NCBI GenBank assembly: GCA_015660995.1
Contig: JACTUC010000010.1
Span: 1-61,436, forward strand
Direction: 5' to 3'
Source of the DNA: Candidatus Methanomethylicaceae archaeon
GTDB lineage: Archaea; Thermoproteota; Methanomethylicia; Methanomethylicales; Methanomethylicaceae
DNA: 61,436 bases
Shown piece after piece: positions 17,401 through 26,887 of the stretch. Below the pieces are notes generated by a model. It saw only the letters and a program-made list of their open reading frames with translations. It had not been told where the DNA came from and did not search any database. The first letter of the stretch is position 1. The number at the start of each line of letters is the position of its first letter. The position numbers and the translations under genes were made by a program.

Positions 17401-18438
17401 ATGAACAGAAACAAAGTCTACCTGTATCTGGTCCTTCTATTCTTGTTGTCTGCCATAGCTGTCTCCTCGATGGCTCCACCAATAAAGGCCGCCCAAGACT
17501 CCGATCAGTTTCCATCGATAACCATTGAGAGTTACACCTATAATGGTCAAACAACCCAGTACGGTGGAGGCTCTATTCCGGTGGGGGCTATGATACAGTT
17601 CCGGGTATGGGTGGACATCAACAATTACGACCCGGTCAAGATTGCCTACGGCGACGGCGCATCCGATACTTACGCTTTCGGAGGGTCATTCTCCCACGAT
17701 TTCTACCATGCCTACACAAGTGCGAACACCTATGTGGCGGAGGCTTTCATGCCAACCGATCCAAGCGTTTCTGGAGTGGTTTACACCGGCTATTCCGATC
17801 CCATAACCATTAGCGGAGGCGGATCGTCCAACCCAGGCGGCGATCAGATTACATCGTTTTTGGGCAGTCTGAATCCAACTCAGGTCGTGACATTTGCGGT
17901 TATCGGAGTTATTGCAATTGCGTTCATTGCAGGAGGCGTCAGGGCATTGGCAACCAGGAGTGCGAGAGCGAAAGCAGGAGCAGCAGGTCGCAGCTCAATG
18001 GGGAAGATGGCTTTGGGGAAAGCGAGCGGCAGGACAGGCGGGAATGGGCTGACAGGCGGGAAAGGGCCCATCCGGAGTGGACCGACCGTCGGGCAAGGGC
18101 CGACCTACGGAGAGCCAGTTCCGCCACCTGCATCAGCCACAACTCCGGAGCCCCTTATAGGGCCGGGAGGTGGGACTCCTCTGGGCGGCGCAGGAGCCTA
18201 CGCAATGCCAGTGAACCAAGGCAGGTGTGGTGTGCAGGTTGGAGTAAGAAAGTTCGGTGTCGGCGATGTTTGGGGCAATGGCTGCATCGACCAGCCTGAC
18301 GCCAACTATAACGTGACAATTACACCAAGTTGGGTTACAGACTGTCTTCCCCCCCAGACCTATTCGGACCACTTCTTCGTAACCTTTACCAATCCAGCCC
18401 CCTCTTACGCATATTTCGACTGGATCGTATGGCGATGA
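17401..18438 (+). CDS. secreted PKD-like membrane-anchored protein
   Basis: Unrecognised exported protein, 345 aa. An N-terminal signal peptide (about residues 5-28) is followed by an Ig/PKD-like beta domain at about 38-145 containing AYGDGASDTYAF and a HAYTSANTYVAEAF segment, typical of PKD folds. A TM helix lies near 162-182 (VVTFAVIGVIAIAFIAGG). After it comes a Gly/Ala/Lys/Pro-rich low-complexity linker of about 90 residues, and a final roughly 60-residue region with three cysteines. The C-terminal half is cytoplasmic if the topology is conventional. Function unknown; a surface-associated role is inferred. Confidence 0.6.
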   Translation: MNRNKVYLYLVLLFLLSAIAVSSMAPPIKAAQDSDQFPSITIESYTYNGQTTQYGGGSIPVGAMIQFRVWVDINNYDPVKIAYGDGASDTYAFGGSFSHDFYHAYTSANTYVAEAFMPTDPSVSGVVYTGYSDPITISGGGSSNPGGDQITSFLGSLNPTQVVTFAVIGVIAIAFIAGGVRALATRSARAKAGAAGRSSMGKMALGKASGRTGGNGLTGGKGPIRSGPTVGQGPTYGEPVPPPASATTPEPLIGPGGGTPLGGAGAYAMPVNQGRCGVQVGVRKFGVGDVWGNGCIDQPDANYNVTITPSWVTDCLPPQTYSDHFFVTFTNPAPSYAYFDWIVWR

Positions 18439-18536
18439 TCTTTTCCTATGATGAATGATATTTTGCATACAAGCCTGGCATTAAGGCGCGCAAATTAATA
18501 AGAACGAAGAGACTAAACTTCAAAGAGTGGGGTCTC

Positions 18537-20150
18537 TTGGCTAATCGCTTTGCCACTCTGATCTCTAGGAATAAGCTCTTTGCATGCTTTCTTATAGCAA
18601 CCATAGTAGTGGCGACATCAACCTTCGTCCTTACACCAGCACAGAATCCGAACCCCCAACTACCCACCATAGCCGTTCCTGGGAAGGGGAATTTTAATCT
18701 GAACGCCTACCCCGTCCTAGATCGCCGCGTGATCGGGTTGGTCAACCTCTTCCGCGACTACTACCACGTGACCGACCTTTCCAACGCCAGCGTCAATGAC
18801 CTGAGCATGCTCCCGCCCTTCTTCACCCAGTATTTCCTGGCATTCACCACCTATGGCATGGCCATGATAGCCGACTCGACCCCGAGCTACCGGACGAATT
18901 ATTATCAGGACATATTCATCAAGCTCATCGCCATGATGAACAGCTCTGCCATGGAGCAGCACGAATGGATTACGCCGGACTTCACCAATGCCAGCTATGC
19001 CGAATTGGGCAATGGCTTCAGGGGACCGACCAACATCATGTGGACTGGCCACTACACGCTGATGGAGCTCCTCTACTATTCCCTATTCAGGGACAGCCGC
19101 TACAACGGCGAGATACTAAGCTACATAAATCAGTGGAACAGCTCGCTGACATCGAACACCACCTGGAACGGAAACTCGTCAGGGGGGCTCGGCGAGTGGG
19201 GGACTGGGCTGATCCCCTGCGAACCCTTCATAGTCTTTGTCCAGTGCAACAGCATACCGTTTTACACCATGAGGCTCTACGACAACCTCTACGGCACCGA
19301 TTACCAGCAGGCAAGCCTGCCAGGGATCGCCTGGTGGCAGGCAAACACGATGGACGCCAAGGGAATTCCGGTCGATGGCTATTACGTGGCGCAGCCCCTC
19401 CCTGAGCACGAGGGCGAGGGTTACTTGCTCCAGACCTATCCCGGAGTAGCGCTAACCCAGGGACTGGACGAACCCAAAGTCTCTGCCTATGGATCGGCCT
19501 GGGCCATAATGTTCTACGATGCCATGGGGTATACTACCCTCGCTGACACCCTCTACGCCAACTGGAAGGATGCGTTTGTGCACTACAGCACCGATGACAC
19601 AGCCTACGTCGTCGAGTCCTACCACTTCCCCAGCTCCTTCGGAGTGGACGACTATGTGGCAAACGTCTTCGCCTACTTCTGCTCCCGGGAGATGGGCGAC
19701 ACCACCCTCAACAGCAAGCTACAGAATTGGTTCTACAGCCCCTTTGAGGGCAAGTGGGTCGGCAATGAGTATGAGTTCGACACCAGCGCCCTTGGAAATT
19801 TGAGCTCCTTCGTATTCCCTGTTGTCAACTTTGCCTGGGCATGGAACCACGCCAACGCGACCCTTTCCAATTTGATGACACCGAGGAGCGATAGCTTCTT
19901 CACAGAACCCTACATCTCGAATCAGTCTACTACTGATGGACTGTTCGTCTACCAGGCCACATACGACCAGGCCAGGGGCGCATTCATCCTGGCTGTAGAG
20001 ACGGCGCACAGCGTTGTACTTACCTTCGATAACTTCCCTGGCGTCCAAGGAGTCTACGGGGTGAATGGTGCCTACACAAACTGGACCCAGAACGGCATCC
20101 AGATGCTGCTGACGCTCAGCCCTGGCACATACTCATTTGTGATTGTATAG
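18537..20150 (+). CDS. secreted linalool dehydratase/isomerase-like protein
   Basis: Exported 537-residue protein with a signal peptide in the first 40 residues (ACFLIATIVVATSTFVLTP). The mature part matches the alpha/alpha-barrel linalool dehydratase/isomerase (Ldi) family. It has WTGHYTLMELLYYSL around residue 165, carrying the conserved histidine, and then CEPFIVFVQCN. The two cysteines there are nine positions apart, as recalled for the catalytic C171/C180 pair of Ldi. Bacterial Ldi acts on monoterpenols; the archaeal substrate is unknown. N-x-S/T sequons suggest an exposed enzyme. The downstream ECF-type S component starts 9 nt after the stop, hinting that product or substrate is taken up. 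Confidence 0.65.
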   Translation: MANRFATLISRNKLFACFLIATIVVATSTFVLTPAQNPNPQLPTIAVPGKGNFNLNAYPVLDRRVIGLVNLFRDYYHVTDLSNASVNDLSMLPPFFTQYFLAFTTYGMAMIADSTPSYRTNYYQDIFIKLIAMMNSSAMEQHEWITPDFTNASYAELGNGFRGPTNIMWTGHYTLMELLYYSLFRDSRYNGEILSYINQWNSSLTSNTTWNGNSSGGLGEWGTGLIPCEPFIVFVQCNSIPFYTMRLYDNLYGTDYQQASLPGIAWWQANTMDAKGIPVDGYYVAQPLPEHEGEGYLLQTYPGVALTQGLDEPKVSAYGSAWAIMFYDAMGYTTLADTLYANWKDAFVHYSTDDTAYVVESYHFPSSFGVDDYVANVFAYFCSREMGDTTLNSKLQNWFYSPFEGKWVGNEYEFDTSALGNLSSFVFPVVNFAWAWNHANATLSNLMTPRSDSFFTEPYISNQSTTDGLFVYQATYDQARGAFILAVETAHSVVLTFDNFPGVQGVYGVNGAYTNWTQNGIQMLLTLSPGTYSFVIV

Positions 20151-20159
20151 GGGACTAGA

Positions 20160-20768
20160 ATGGGCAAAACTGAAGATAAGGAGAGCAGAAGGGAAAGAGC
20201 CCTGCGCTTCCTCCGCCTCGAATCGCGAGGGAAGATCCAGAGGGCGATCCTTGGCATTATCATAGGAGTAATAGGTTACATCCTCCTTTACCAGCTGACC
20301 CTGCCGAGCTACAAGCTCCTGAGCATGATTACTATACAGTTCAATCTGGCCATCCTTGTCATTCCAGTCATCGGAGTTTTCTTTGGGCCGCTGGCAGGTC
20401 TTCTTGTAGGGATAATCGGGGCAACCGGGGGAGATGCCCTCTTCACCCAGCAGATCATCGCCTTTGGATTGATCAACCTCTCCTATGGCCTTCTGGGATT
20501 CATTGCAGGTATTCCCCACTACAAGGGCTTCTCATCCGGAAGGACGCTGGCTAAGGTAATCCTCTTCACAATAGGTGGTCTCCTCGTAATGGCTGCTATC
20601 TATTTAGTCGCCCTGATTGAGGTTGCAGGCCAGAACATGCTGGTCACGCTGCTCTACAACTTTCTGCCGTTTATCAACGTCTCGTTTATCACGCTCTTCT
20701 TAATGACTCCAACCGCAGTGCGTCTTATTGACGCCCTCACCAGCTATGCTCGAAAAAGGATATCATAA
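20160..20768 (+). CDS. ECF-type transporter S component-like membrane protein
   Basis: Membrane protein of 202 aa with six hydrophobic segments after a basic N-terminal tail. The core LAILVIPVIGVFFGPLAG, together with VGIIGATGGDALF, is typical of energy-coupling-factor S components, which bind a small ligand such as a vitamin. No EcfA or EcfT gene is adjacent, so it would have to share a general ECF module or work alone. The 9-nt spacing from the Ldi-like gene strongly suggests one operon. Confidence 0.65.
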   Translation: MGKTEDKESRRERALRFLRLESRGKIQRAILGIIIGVIGYILLYQLTLPSYKLLSMITIQFNLAILVIPVIGVFFGPLAGLLVGIIGATGGDALFTQQIIAFGLINLSYGLLGFIAGIPHYKGFSSGRTLAKVILFTIGGLLVMAAIYLVALIEVAGQNMLVTLLYNFLPFINVSFITLFLMTPTAVRLIDALTSYARKRIS

Positions 20769-20976
20769 TGTTTAGTATAAATTTCATTTCGACATCTAGT
20801 ACGTACTTCGGAAGTAGGGCGAATTGGACGATTTAGATTAGCTGAATTTCCAAAGCCATTATCTTTGGCAATATGAGAATCTCCAAAATCGCTAATGATG
20901 TTTATTTCGTTTATTTTCTTAACACATTTGGATAATTTGCAATGCCCATTGGTAAGTAAGTTGCATTATATTTTTC

Positions 20977-22074
20977 TTAGACCACCTGAATCCAGATCTC
21001 TGAAGCTTCGCCTTGAGTAATCGCTATAGATTCTTGGATCAACACCAATTTTCCAGCAACTGGCGTAGCTGGAGAAGTGGTGTCATTCCGGTCATCATTT
21101 TGCGTTCTATCTTTCCAGTGCATCGTTAGCTTGTAAATTCCGATATCTGCGTTGGCTTTCCAAATCCAGTTGTAATCATCAAAGTATCTTAATTCTAGAC
21201 CGGGTTTTTTGTCACTACTATAAGTCGGGAGCTTTTTGTTTTCGGGGGATGTTATTTCCCAATCGAGGTCAAATATTCCAGGCTTCTTTTGCTTATCTTT
21301 AGGTTTCTTTGCATCTTCAGGTTTTGCATCTTCCTTGTAATTTAGATTGGTAAATGTGATCCTCAGAGAATCACCTTGGGTCAATACCTTTTTGTCCACA
21401 CTCCAGTCACCAAATGGCATTTTTTCACGCTCACTAGCGACAAGACGAATTGCTATAACGAATACTATAAAAGCAAATACGAGACCGCCAACCTCATAGT
21501 AATTGGGCCAACATAACACTATACCCAGCGAAGATGCAAGTAATAGGAGCAGATAGTACATGTAGTTCGCATATTTTATCCAATGTCCTTTGCTGTGAAG
21601 GATAGCTATGTCATTAGTTATGTCAAGGTTTAGGCGGTTTTCAAGGAGTCTAGCACGAATCGTTGCAGCCCTCTGGAAACGACGGTATAATGTGTCTAAG
21701 AATGTAACAGCCACAATCAACCCCATGATAACGATCAACACTATTGCAATGATGCTAGTTGGAACGGTTGCTTTCGCAATAGCAATGGTTGTGGTATTTG
21801 AGAAGGTACCATTTGTAAGGGCATTGCCTGAGATTGTACTGTTCAAAAATGTAGCATTGGAGCTGATAGCATTACTGTTACCTGTAAAAACAATTTGATT
21901 GGTATTAGTAATGGTTGTAGACCCAAGAAAACCGCTCAAGGCCAGAAGGCCTGTTATGAAGGGGAAGCTGAACTTTCGCAGGTCATTCAGGTAACCATCG
22001 TATCTGGCAAGGATGCTTCGTGCCTCTGTCCATTCAGCAAGGCTCTTGCTATCTCCCCCAGCGCTATCAGACAC
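20977..22074 (-). CDS. membrane protein of unknown function with Ig-like C-terminal domain
   Basis: Not assigned to a known family; 365 aa. Four hydrophobic segments are visible: residues about 38-55, 105-125, 168-188 and 192-210. A Ser/Thr/Asn-rich external loop lies between the first two, and a Lys/Asp-rich region with a beta-sandwich-like tail covers about 225-365. The sequence ends with ITQGEASEIWIQVV. It is AT-rich relative to the neighbours and lies downstream of the peptide-maturation cluster on the same strand, so it may be an accessory gene of that locus. Confidence 0.55.
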   Translation of the reverse strand: MSDSAGGDSKSLAEWTEARSILARYDGYLNDLRKFSFPFITGLLALSGFLGSTTITNTNQIVFTGNSNAISSNATFLNSTISGNALTNGTFSNTTTIAIAKATVPTSIIAIVLIVIMGLIVAVTFLDTLYRRFQRAATIRARLLENRLNLDITNDIAILHSKGHWIKYANYMYYLLLLLASSLGIVLCWPNYYEVGGLVFAFIVFVIAIRLVASEREKMPFGDWSVDKKVLTQGDSLRITFTNLNYKEDAKPEDAKKPKDKQKKPGIFDLDWEITSPENKKLPTYSSDKKPGLELRYFDDYNWIWKANADIGIYKLTMHWKDRTQNDDRNDTTSPATPVAGKLVLIQESIAITQGEASEIWIQVV

Positions 22075-22223
22075 TTGGGCACGCCCTTGGTCTTTTTATT
22101 ATTTTCGTAGGATTTATTCTAATTCTGATTTGTAGGCTAGTTGGAATTAAAGTTTATCACGTTTTATTATTCCATAATAAAAAATGCTTTCCATCCTAAG
22201 AGGGATATTTTGCGTTCTAGCGA

Positions 22224-22604
22224 CTATTGTTGTACTTCTGTATCGTCGGTTATTGGAGGTTTTCCGGTTTCATCCGCCTCTCGAGTAGAGGTTTCTGTTT
22301 TAGACTTAACTTCAACTATGGTTTTTGTCGGTTTGGTAGTTTTTTCGACTGGTTTAAGATCGATTTCGAGTCCACCTTTTCCCAAAGAAATTACTATGTA
22401 TAGAGTTTTATCACTTTCCAATATAGTCTCAGCAGTCAGCTTTATTGCATCAACTTTGAAATCTTTGAAATATTTGACCAGTTGACGTGGCTTTATTTTA
22501 TTAGTTTTAGCTTCAGAAGTTATATTTTCTGTAGTTAAATTTGCAACCTTTGCACTTGGCAAGAAAACGAGTTCGACTTCTTTTTGATTCTCTTCTGCCA
22601 ACAA
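22224..22604 (-). CDS. hypothetical acidic/lysine-rich protein
   Basis: A 126-residue soluble protein of unknown function. It has a compact N-terminal region (about residues 8-80, strands and helices including PRQLVKYFKDFKVDAIKL) and a disordered Thr/Lys/Glu-rich tail of about 45 residues ending TDDTEVQQ. Reading is open from 22610, but an AGGAG immediately before it makes the third or fourth TTG codon (22604 or 22601) the better start. It is the 3'-side neighbour of the truncated radical SAM gene and may belong to the same transcript. Confidence 0.45.
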   Translation of the reverse strand: MLAEENQKEVELVFLPSAKVANLTTENITSEAKTNKIKPRQLVKYFKDFKVDAIKLTAETILESDKTLYIVISLGKGGLEIDLKPVEKTTKPTKTIVEVKSKTETSTREADETGKPPITDDTEVQQ

Positions 22605-22700
22605 TAACAACTCCTAGTTCTTATTTGAAAGTAAGTTTGAATTAAGGATTCTCACGGTTTGTTCATACCTGAGTATATGTTTCATTGACGTTGTAATTGT

Positions 22701-23018
22701 TCAAAGGAGCGAGTAAATGAAGAGGCCGAAGTAGAGGAGGACAAGGCTCATTATCACTGCCAGCTCGATCCTTACGCCCTTGGAGAGGGAGATCGACGGC
22801 TTGATCCCAACTCCTGCTTTAACCTCAGCATAGCAGTGGATGCAGCGGAGGTTGCAGCTCGAGGTGAGTTTGATCCAGAGGGAGTCTAGCTTGGGTGGGG
22901 CTATCTCTTTTGCTTGATATTGCCCGCAATCTGATCCTTGGACAGTCAAAAAGACACAAGAACATTCTGGAGTGGTCTCTACCGCATTGAGATGCTGGCG
23001 ACTTTTTCCATAATCCAA
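22701..23018 (-). CDS. truncated radical SAM N-terminus joined to a C-terminal TM helix
   Basis: A 105-residue frame. Its middle, PPKLDSLWIKLTSSCNLRC, closely matches the radical SAM entry of the upstream enzyme at 25545-26825 (PPKLDFIWCEVTARCNLKC), including the whole CNLRCIHCYAE cluster-binding motif. Homology stops there. The rest is a short linker and one hydrophobic helix (IELAVIMSLVLLYFGLFIY) to the stop. Three or four further cysteines lie in the N-terminal 45 residues. Its 5' end overlaps the end of the ATPase gene by 40 nt. It may be a deletion remnant of a second maturase or a small membrane-anchored Fe-S protein. Confidence 0.5.
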   Translation of the reverse strand: MDYGKSRQHLNAVETTPECSCVFLTVQGSDCGQYQAKEIAPPKLDSLWIKLTSSCNLRCIHCYAEVKAGVGIKPSISLSKGVRIELAVIMSLVLLYFGLFIYSLL

Positions 23019-25537
23019 TTCTCTTGGCTTGAATTGCCCATTCTTTTGTAGAGCTCTGCCGCCTTTAGATATTGCTCAATGGCCTTCGCCTTTGATCCCT
23101 GCTTGCCCAGGTACTCAGCATACCAGCCCCTGGCGATAGCTCCGTACAAAACCCCATAGTTTCCCCTGCTCAGCAGCTCGATCCCGTACTCGAACATCCT
23201 GTTCGATCGTGGCCAATCTCCCTGGTCAGCAAAGATCTCCCCCCTTACGATTTCTATGAATCCCCTGCTGAATGTATGGACATCCCACTCATCGGTCTTG
23301 GAGTTACTAATGGTCTTGAGGCATTCGCTCTCGATCTTATCTTCCCTTCCTGATCGCTTCAGTGCATGAATCATAAGCGTACAGGCGGTGATTCTATTAT
23401 ACCCTGATTCTACCCTCTTGCTCAATTCTAAGGCCTTGAGTGCCTCGTCAAACATCCCATTGAAATTGCTTCTGATGTCAAATATTAATACTCTTAAGAG
23501 ATGGCACGTGAACAGAAAGCCATATTCACCCACCTTTGTTGCCATCTCCGAAGTCCTATCGAAGCAAGCTAACCCCTCTTCGAGATCCCCCCTATGGAAG
23601 TGCTTCATTCCTTGGGTGAAGGTGATATCTATGTCTGCACTCACGCTTGGATTCATGCTGTTTATGATCTTGGCTTTTTCGAGCATCGTGGAGGCATTAT
23701 CCACAAGACCCTGACTTAGGTAGCATGCCGCATGGTTCGTATATTCGGTTGCAAGCTTGCTTGAAGCATTGGCCTCCTCAAACAACTTCTCAGCCTCAAA
23801 AGAGAGGTGGCTCGATTCCTCGAATCGCCCCTCGAGATAATTGAGTTCTCCATGAAAGCTTATGATCTCAGCTCTCTCAATCGGTTCGATATCACTGCAC
23901 CTCTCAGCCTCTGCCAAAAGCTCCCTCGCCTTCGAAGAGTTCCCCTTACCTAGACCATATGGTGCCCAGCACAAGGCCGACTTGCGCAGGATCCTCGCGC
24001 TGCTCTGTTGTCCTTCGGCTTCGCTGAGGCATGCATTATAGAAATTAATAGCCGTAGCAGCGTTGTATAGCCCCCGATATGCATCCCCAAGTCCCTCCAA
24101 TGCTTGGAGCCTCTCTTTCTGTTTGGAAGAGTCCGCTTTTGCCGTCTCCAAAGCTCTCTCGAAATAGGGAACTGCCTCGATCATCGCAAGCCTCCTCAGA
24201 CACGCTTCCCCTGCCATTAAAGAATATTTCATGCACTTGTCGGTGACATTGGAGTTGTAGAAATGAAAGGAGAGCTCGCCCAGCACACTATCATTGGGTA
24301 GCATGCTTTCCAAGGTGTTACCAATGACCCTATGCAGTTCCTTTCGTCTTGGAACTGAAATCTGCTCGTAGGTTACCCGCCTCAAGAGCTCGTGGTCGAA
24401 CCTAAAATCATCATCTGAAGGGACCACCAGCTGGTGGCTCCTGTCCAACCTATCTAAGACCTCCAATGTCTCCAACCGTTCGAGCCTGAGGACGTCCGAG
24501 ACTACGCCTGCGCCAAAATAGGTTCCTATGGCCGAGGCGCATTCAAGAACCCTCTTCTCGTCCCTAGAGAGCCTCTCAATCCTTCGAAGTATGACCTCCT
24601 TTACCGTGGGTGGGATATCCAACTCTCCTCCGTCCTTCAGTACCCAGATCCCATCCTTTGGAACAATTGAGTTTGCATCGCTAAGGTACCTGAGTATCTC
24701 TCCCGCGAAAAGCGGATTTCCCCCGCTCTCAGAGGCAATTCTTTGGGTGATGGTGCTGTCTGCAGGCATCCCCAGCATGCCTTCAATCGCCCCTTTAATC
24801 TCCTCAGGCTTCAGAGAGGTCAGCGCTATCTCCTTGCAGATGCCCTCCCGCCTCATGATCCTGATATTCTCAAGAAGGGGATGGATGCCCCCCGTGATGG
24901 CATTGACCATCTCCTCCGTTCTATAGGTGCCGACCATAAGTACTCTCAGTCCTGTGGAATTGCGCGCAAAGAAATGAACCATCTGGATGCTGGCCGAGTC
25001 TGCCCATTGCAGGTCTTCGATCCTCAACAGAAGAGGCTGTTTAGCGGAGATCCTCTTCAGGAGATCGAGCATGGAGAATAGGGTTCTCTCAGACTCGGTC
25101 TTAGGGTCTGTTATGCTCTTGTAATCCACGGAGAGCGAATATTCCTTATAGATCGAAGCAGAAGCCCTGAGGTAAGGCCCAATCATTGGCGTTGCCGCAA
25201 CAATATCTGGCGCAGCCTTCCTGATAGTCGTGATCAGCCTGGAGCCGCTCTTCGAGTCGGTGCTCCCCTCATCGGTTACTCTCTTGAACGCATCAAGGAA
25301 GGGGAAGTATGGAGTCGGAGTGCCAGGCACACACCTCCCAACCATAACTGTGAAGCTTCGCCCGACGGCCTCCTTCTCAAATTCCTCTGCTAGACGGGTC
25401 TTGCCAATACCCGCTTCACCAGAGATGAGAACAAGCACACCTCTTCCAGAAACTGCCTCCTCGGAATATCCTCTCAGCTTCCTCAAGGCGTCCTCTCGGC
25501 CCACCATTGGTGATATGAGCAAAGTCCGCGTCCTCAA
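22979..25537 (-). CDS. STAND/AAA ATPase with TPR repeats
   Basis: Signal-transduction-type ATPase, 852 aa. MVGREDALRKL opens the AAA_16-like module. Walker A is SGEAGIGKTR (about residue 40), and Walker B plus sensor is RIEDLQWADSASI (about 170), as in MalT/LAL regulators and class III cyclase-associated ATPases. After a winged-helix-like spacer (about 320-420), the C-terminal 400 residues are tetratricopeptide-like helical pairs. No LuxR-type HTH or cyclase domain is visible, so the output is unclear. It begins 7 nt after the radical SAM gene ends, indicating one operon. A sensor or regulator of the peptide pathway is a reasonable inference. Confidence 0.8.
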   Translation of the reverse strand: MRTRTLLISPMVGREDALRKLRGYSEEAVSGRGVLVLISGEAGIGKTRLAEEFEKEAVGRSFTVMVGRCVPGTPTPYFPFLDAFKRVTDEGSTDSKSGSRLITTIRKAAPDIVAATPMIGPYLRASASIYKEYSLSVDYKSITDPKTESERTLFSMLDLLKRISAKQPLLLRIEDLQWADSASIQMVHFFARNSTGLRVLMVGTYRTEEMVNAITGGIHPLLENIRIMRREGICKEIALTSLKPEEIKGAIEGMLGMPADSTITQRIASESGGNPLFAGEILRYLSDANSIVPKDGIWVLKDGGELDIPPTVKEVILRRIERLSRDEKRVLECASAIGTYFGAGVVSDVLRLERLETLEVLDRLDRSHQLVVPSDDDFRFDHELLRRVTYEQISVPRRKELHRVIGNTLESMLPNDSVLGELSFHFYNSNVTDKCMKYSLMAGEACLRRLAMIEAVPYFERALETAKADSSKQKERLQALEGLGDAYRGLYNAATAINFYNACLSEAEGQQSSARILRKSALCWAPYGLGKGNSSKARELLAEAERCSDIEPIERAEIISFHGELNYLEGRFEESSHLSFEAEKLFEEANASSKLATEYTNHAACYLSQGLVDNASTMLEKAKIINSMNPSVSADIDITFTQGMKHFHRGDLEEGLACFDRTSEMATKVGEYGFLFTCHLLRVLIFDIRSNFNGMFDEALKALELSKRVESGYNRITACTLMIHALKRSGREDKIESECLKTISNSKTDEWDVHTFSRGFIEIVRGEIFADQGDWPRSNRMFEYGIELLSRGNYGVLYGAIARGWYAEYLGKQGSKAKAIEQYLKAAELYKRMGNSSQENWIMEKVASISMR

Positions 25538-25544
25538 TCATATT

Positions 25545-26825
25545 CTAACATACATACTGTAATAGTTTACAGTCCCCTCCCCACTTCCCCGTTTCTGGAA
25601 TGTAGGTGCATTTGGGATTCTTCGCCAGAAGGTTTCCTGTCAACCCATAGCTCCATGGGCGGCAATCATGGCAGATGTATCTAAATTCACAGCCTTGGCA
25701 GACTTCGATCTTGTCGGCATTCAACCCCCAATATTCGAGCATCCTACCATGGATGATATCCTTCAACGGCTCTTTGAGAAGGTTGCCTGCGACCTGTTCT
25801 CTCGCAAAGACGCAGGGAATCACATCACCGCTGCTCGTTACTGCTGCTTTACCAAACCAACAATCGTTCCATGCTTTGTTTGTCCTGTACATCTCCTCAT
25901 CAAATTCGCAGGGAGGTTCCTCAATGAGCACCCTCCTGCTATATTTCTTGGGCCAGTAACCCCCCTCCTTCCCTCCTCCAACCGGCCTCACGGGGTCTGG
26001 TGTTCTTGCGTTCAAGCCTATTGCTGACAGAATATCGGAAGTTCTTTCGATCTCTTCCTCGTTCTGCCTCATTGCGATAAGAGAGCACCTCGTCTTTATA
26101 CCGTAGTCAAGCAGCATTTTGAGTCCCTTCAGGGTCTTACTATGGCTCCCAGGAACTCCTGTAATGGAATCATGGGTCCCCTCTAGGTAGGAGTACAATG
26201 ATACTGCAACGCTTACAGACCTTTCTGAGAGAAAGCGGACCATAGGCTCTCGCAATAAAGTGCCGTTGGTGAAGATCTCGATCTCGTCGAACTTGCATTC
26301 CTTTGCGTAGTCGACCAACTCCATTATATCTTTCCTGAGAAAAGCCTCTCCGCCAGTCAGCTGAATCCGCCTACATCCCTCTTGGGCGGCCTCCTCCATG
26401 ACTCTCTTTAAAAACTGCGTCGAAGGATCCTCCTGCTTTATTTCACTATTGTGAGTCTTGGCGTAGCAGTGTACACATTTCAAATTGCATCTAGCTGTCA
26501 CCTCGCACCATATGAAATCCAGCTTTGGAGGCCTAGGGCGATGTGATCTTTTTCTTATTGGCCTTGTGGAGGTTTTCAACAGCCTCCGGTTAACCAATTC
26601 CTCAAGGAACTCTTGGATTTCTTCTTCTTCGAGATCCCTTTTCATCTCTCTAGCTACTTCGCCTATTCCCCGACCCCTCTCCAGAAGGTTGAGGATCTCA
26701 CTTGCAGTCTCATTCAAGTGGTATACTTTGTGCTTTTTTAGATCAACTAGGCTTGAGTATTTGACGCCTCTGCAAAGTACCTCTTTGGGGGTGAGCGTGT
26801 AAAATACTCCTTTGCTAACCCCCAT
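25545..26825 (-). CDS. RRE (PqqD-like)-radical SAM-SPASM peptide maturase
   Basis: Radical SAM enzyme, 426 aa, of the type that modifies ribosomally made peptides. Residues 1-90 form a PqqD-like RiPP-recognition element (YHLNETASEILNLLERGRGI and a helical continuation). CNLKCVHCYAK near residue 113 binds the catalytic [4Fe-4S] cluster and SAM, and the GGE motif appears as LTGGEAFLR. The C-terminal SPASM region carries CWFGKAAVTSSGDVIPC and CQGCEFRYICHDC, ligands for auxiliary clusters. GAGGAAGGG precedes the ATG. Two small precursor-like genes lie directly upstream, and the ATPase is coupled downstream. The modification (thioether, C-C or epimerisation) cannot be inferred. Confidence 0.85.
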   Translation of the reverse strand: MGVSKGVFYTLTPKEVLCRGVKYSSLVDLKKHKVYHLNETASEILNLLERGRGIGEVAREMKRDLEEEEIQEFLEELVNRRLLKTSTRPIRKRSHRPRPPKLDFIWCEVTARCNLKCVHCYAKTHNSEIKQEDPSTQFLKRVMEEAAQEGCRRIQLTGGEAFLRKDIMELVDYAKECKFDEIEIFTNGTLLREPMVRFLSERSVSVAVSLYSYLEGTHDSITGVPGSHSKTLKGLKMLLDYGIKTRCSLIAMRQNEEEIERTSDILSAIGLNARTPDPVRPVGGGKEGGYWPKKYSRRVLIEEPPCEFDEEMYRTNKAWNDCWFGKAAVTSSGDVIPCVFAREQVAGNLLKEPLKDIIHGRMLEYWGLNADKIEVCQGCEFRYICHDCRPWSYGLTGNLLAKNPKCTYIPETGKWGGDCKLLQYVC

Positions 26826-26887
26826 AGCCCTTCCTCGCTTGAACGGTGAGGCGCCACTTCAAAGGAAGTGTTTATCTAAGCTAGTTG

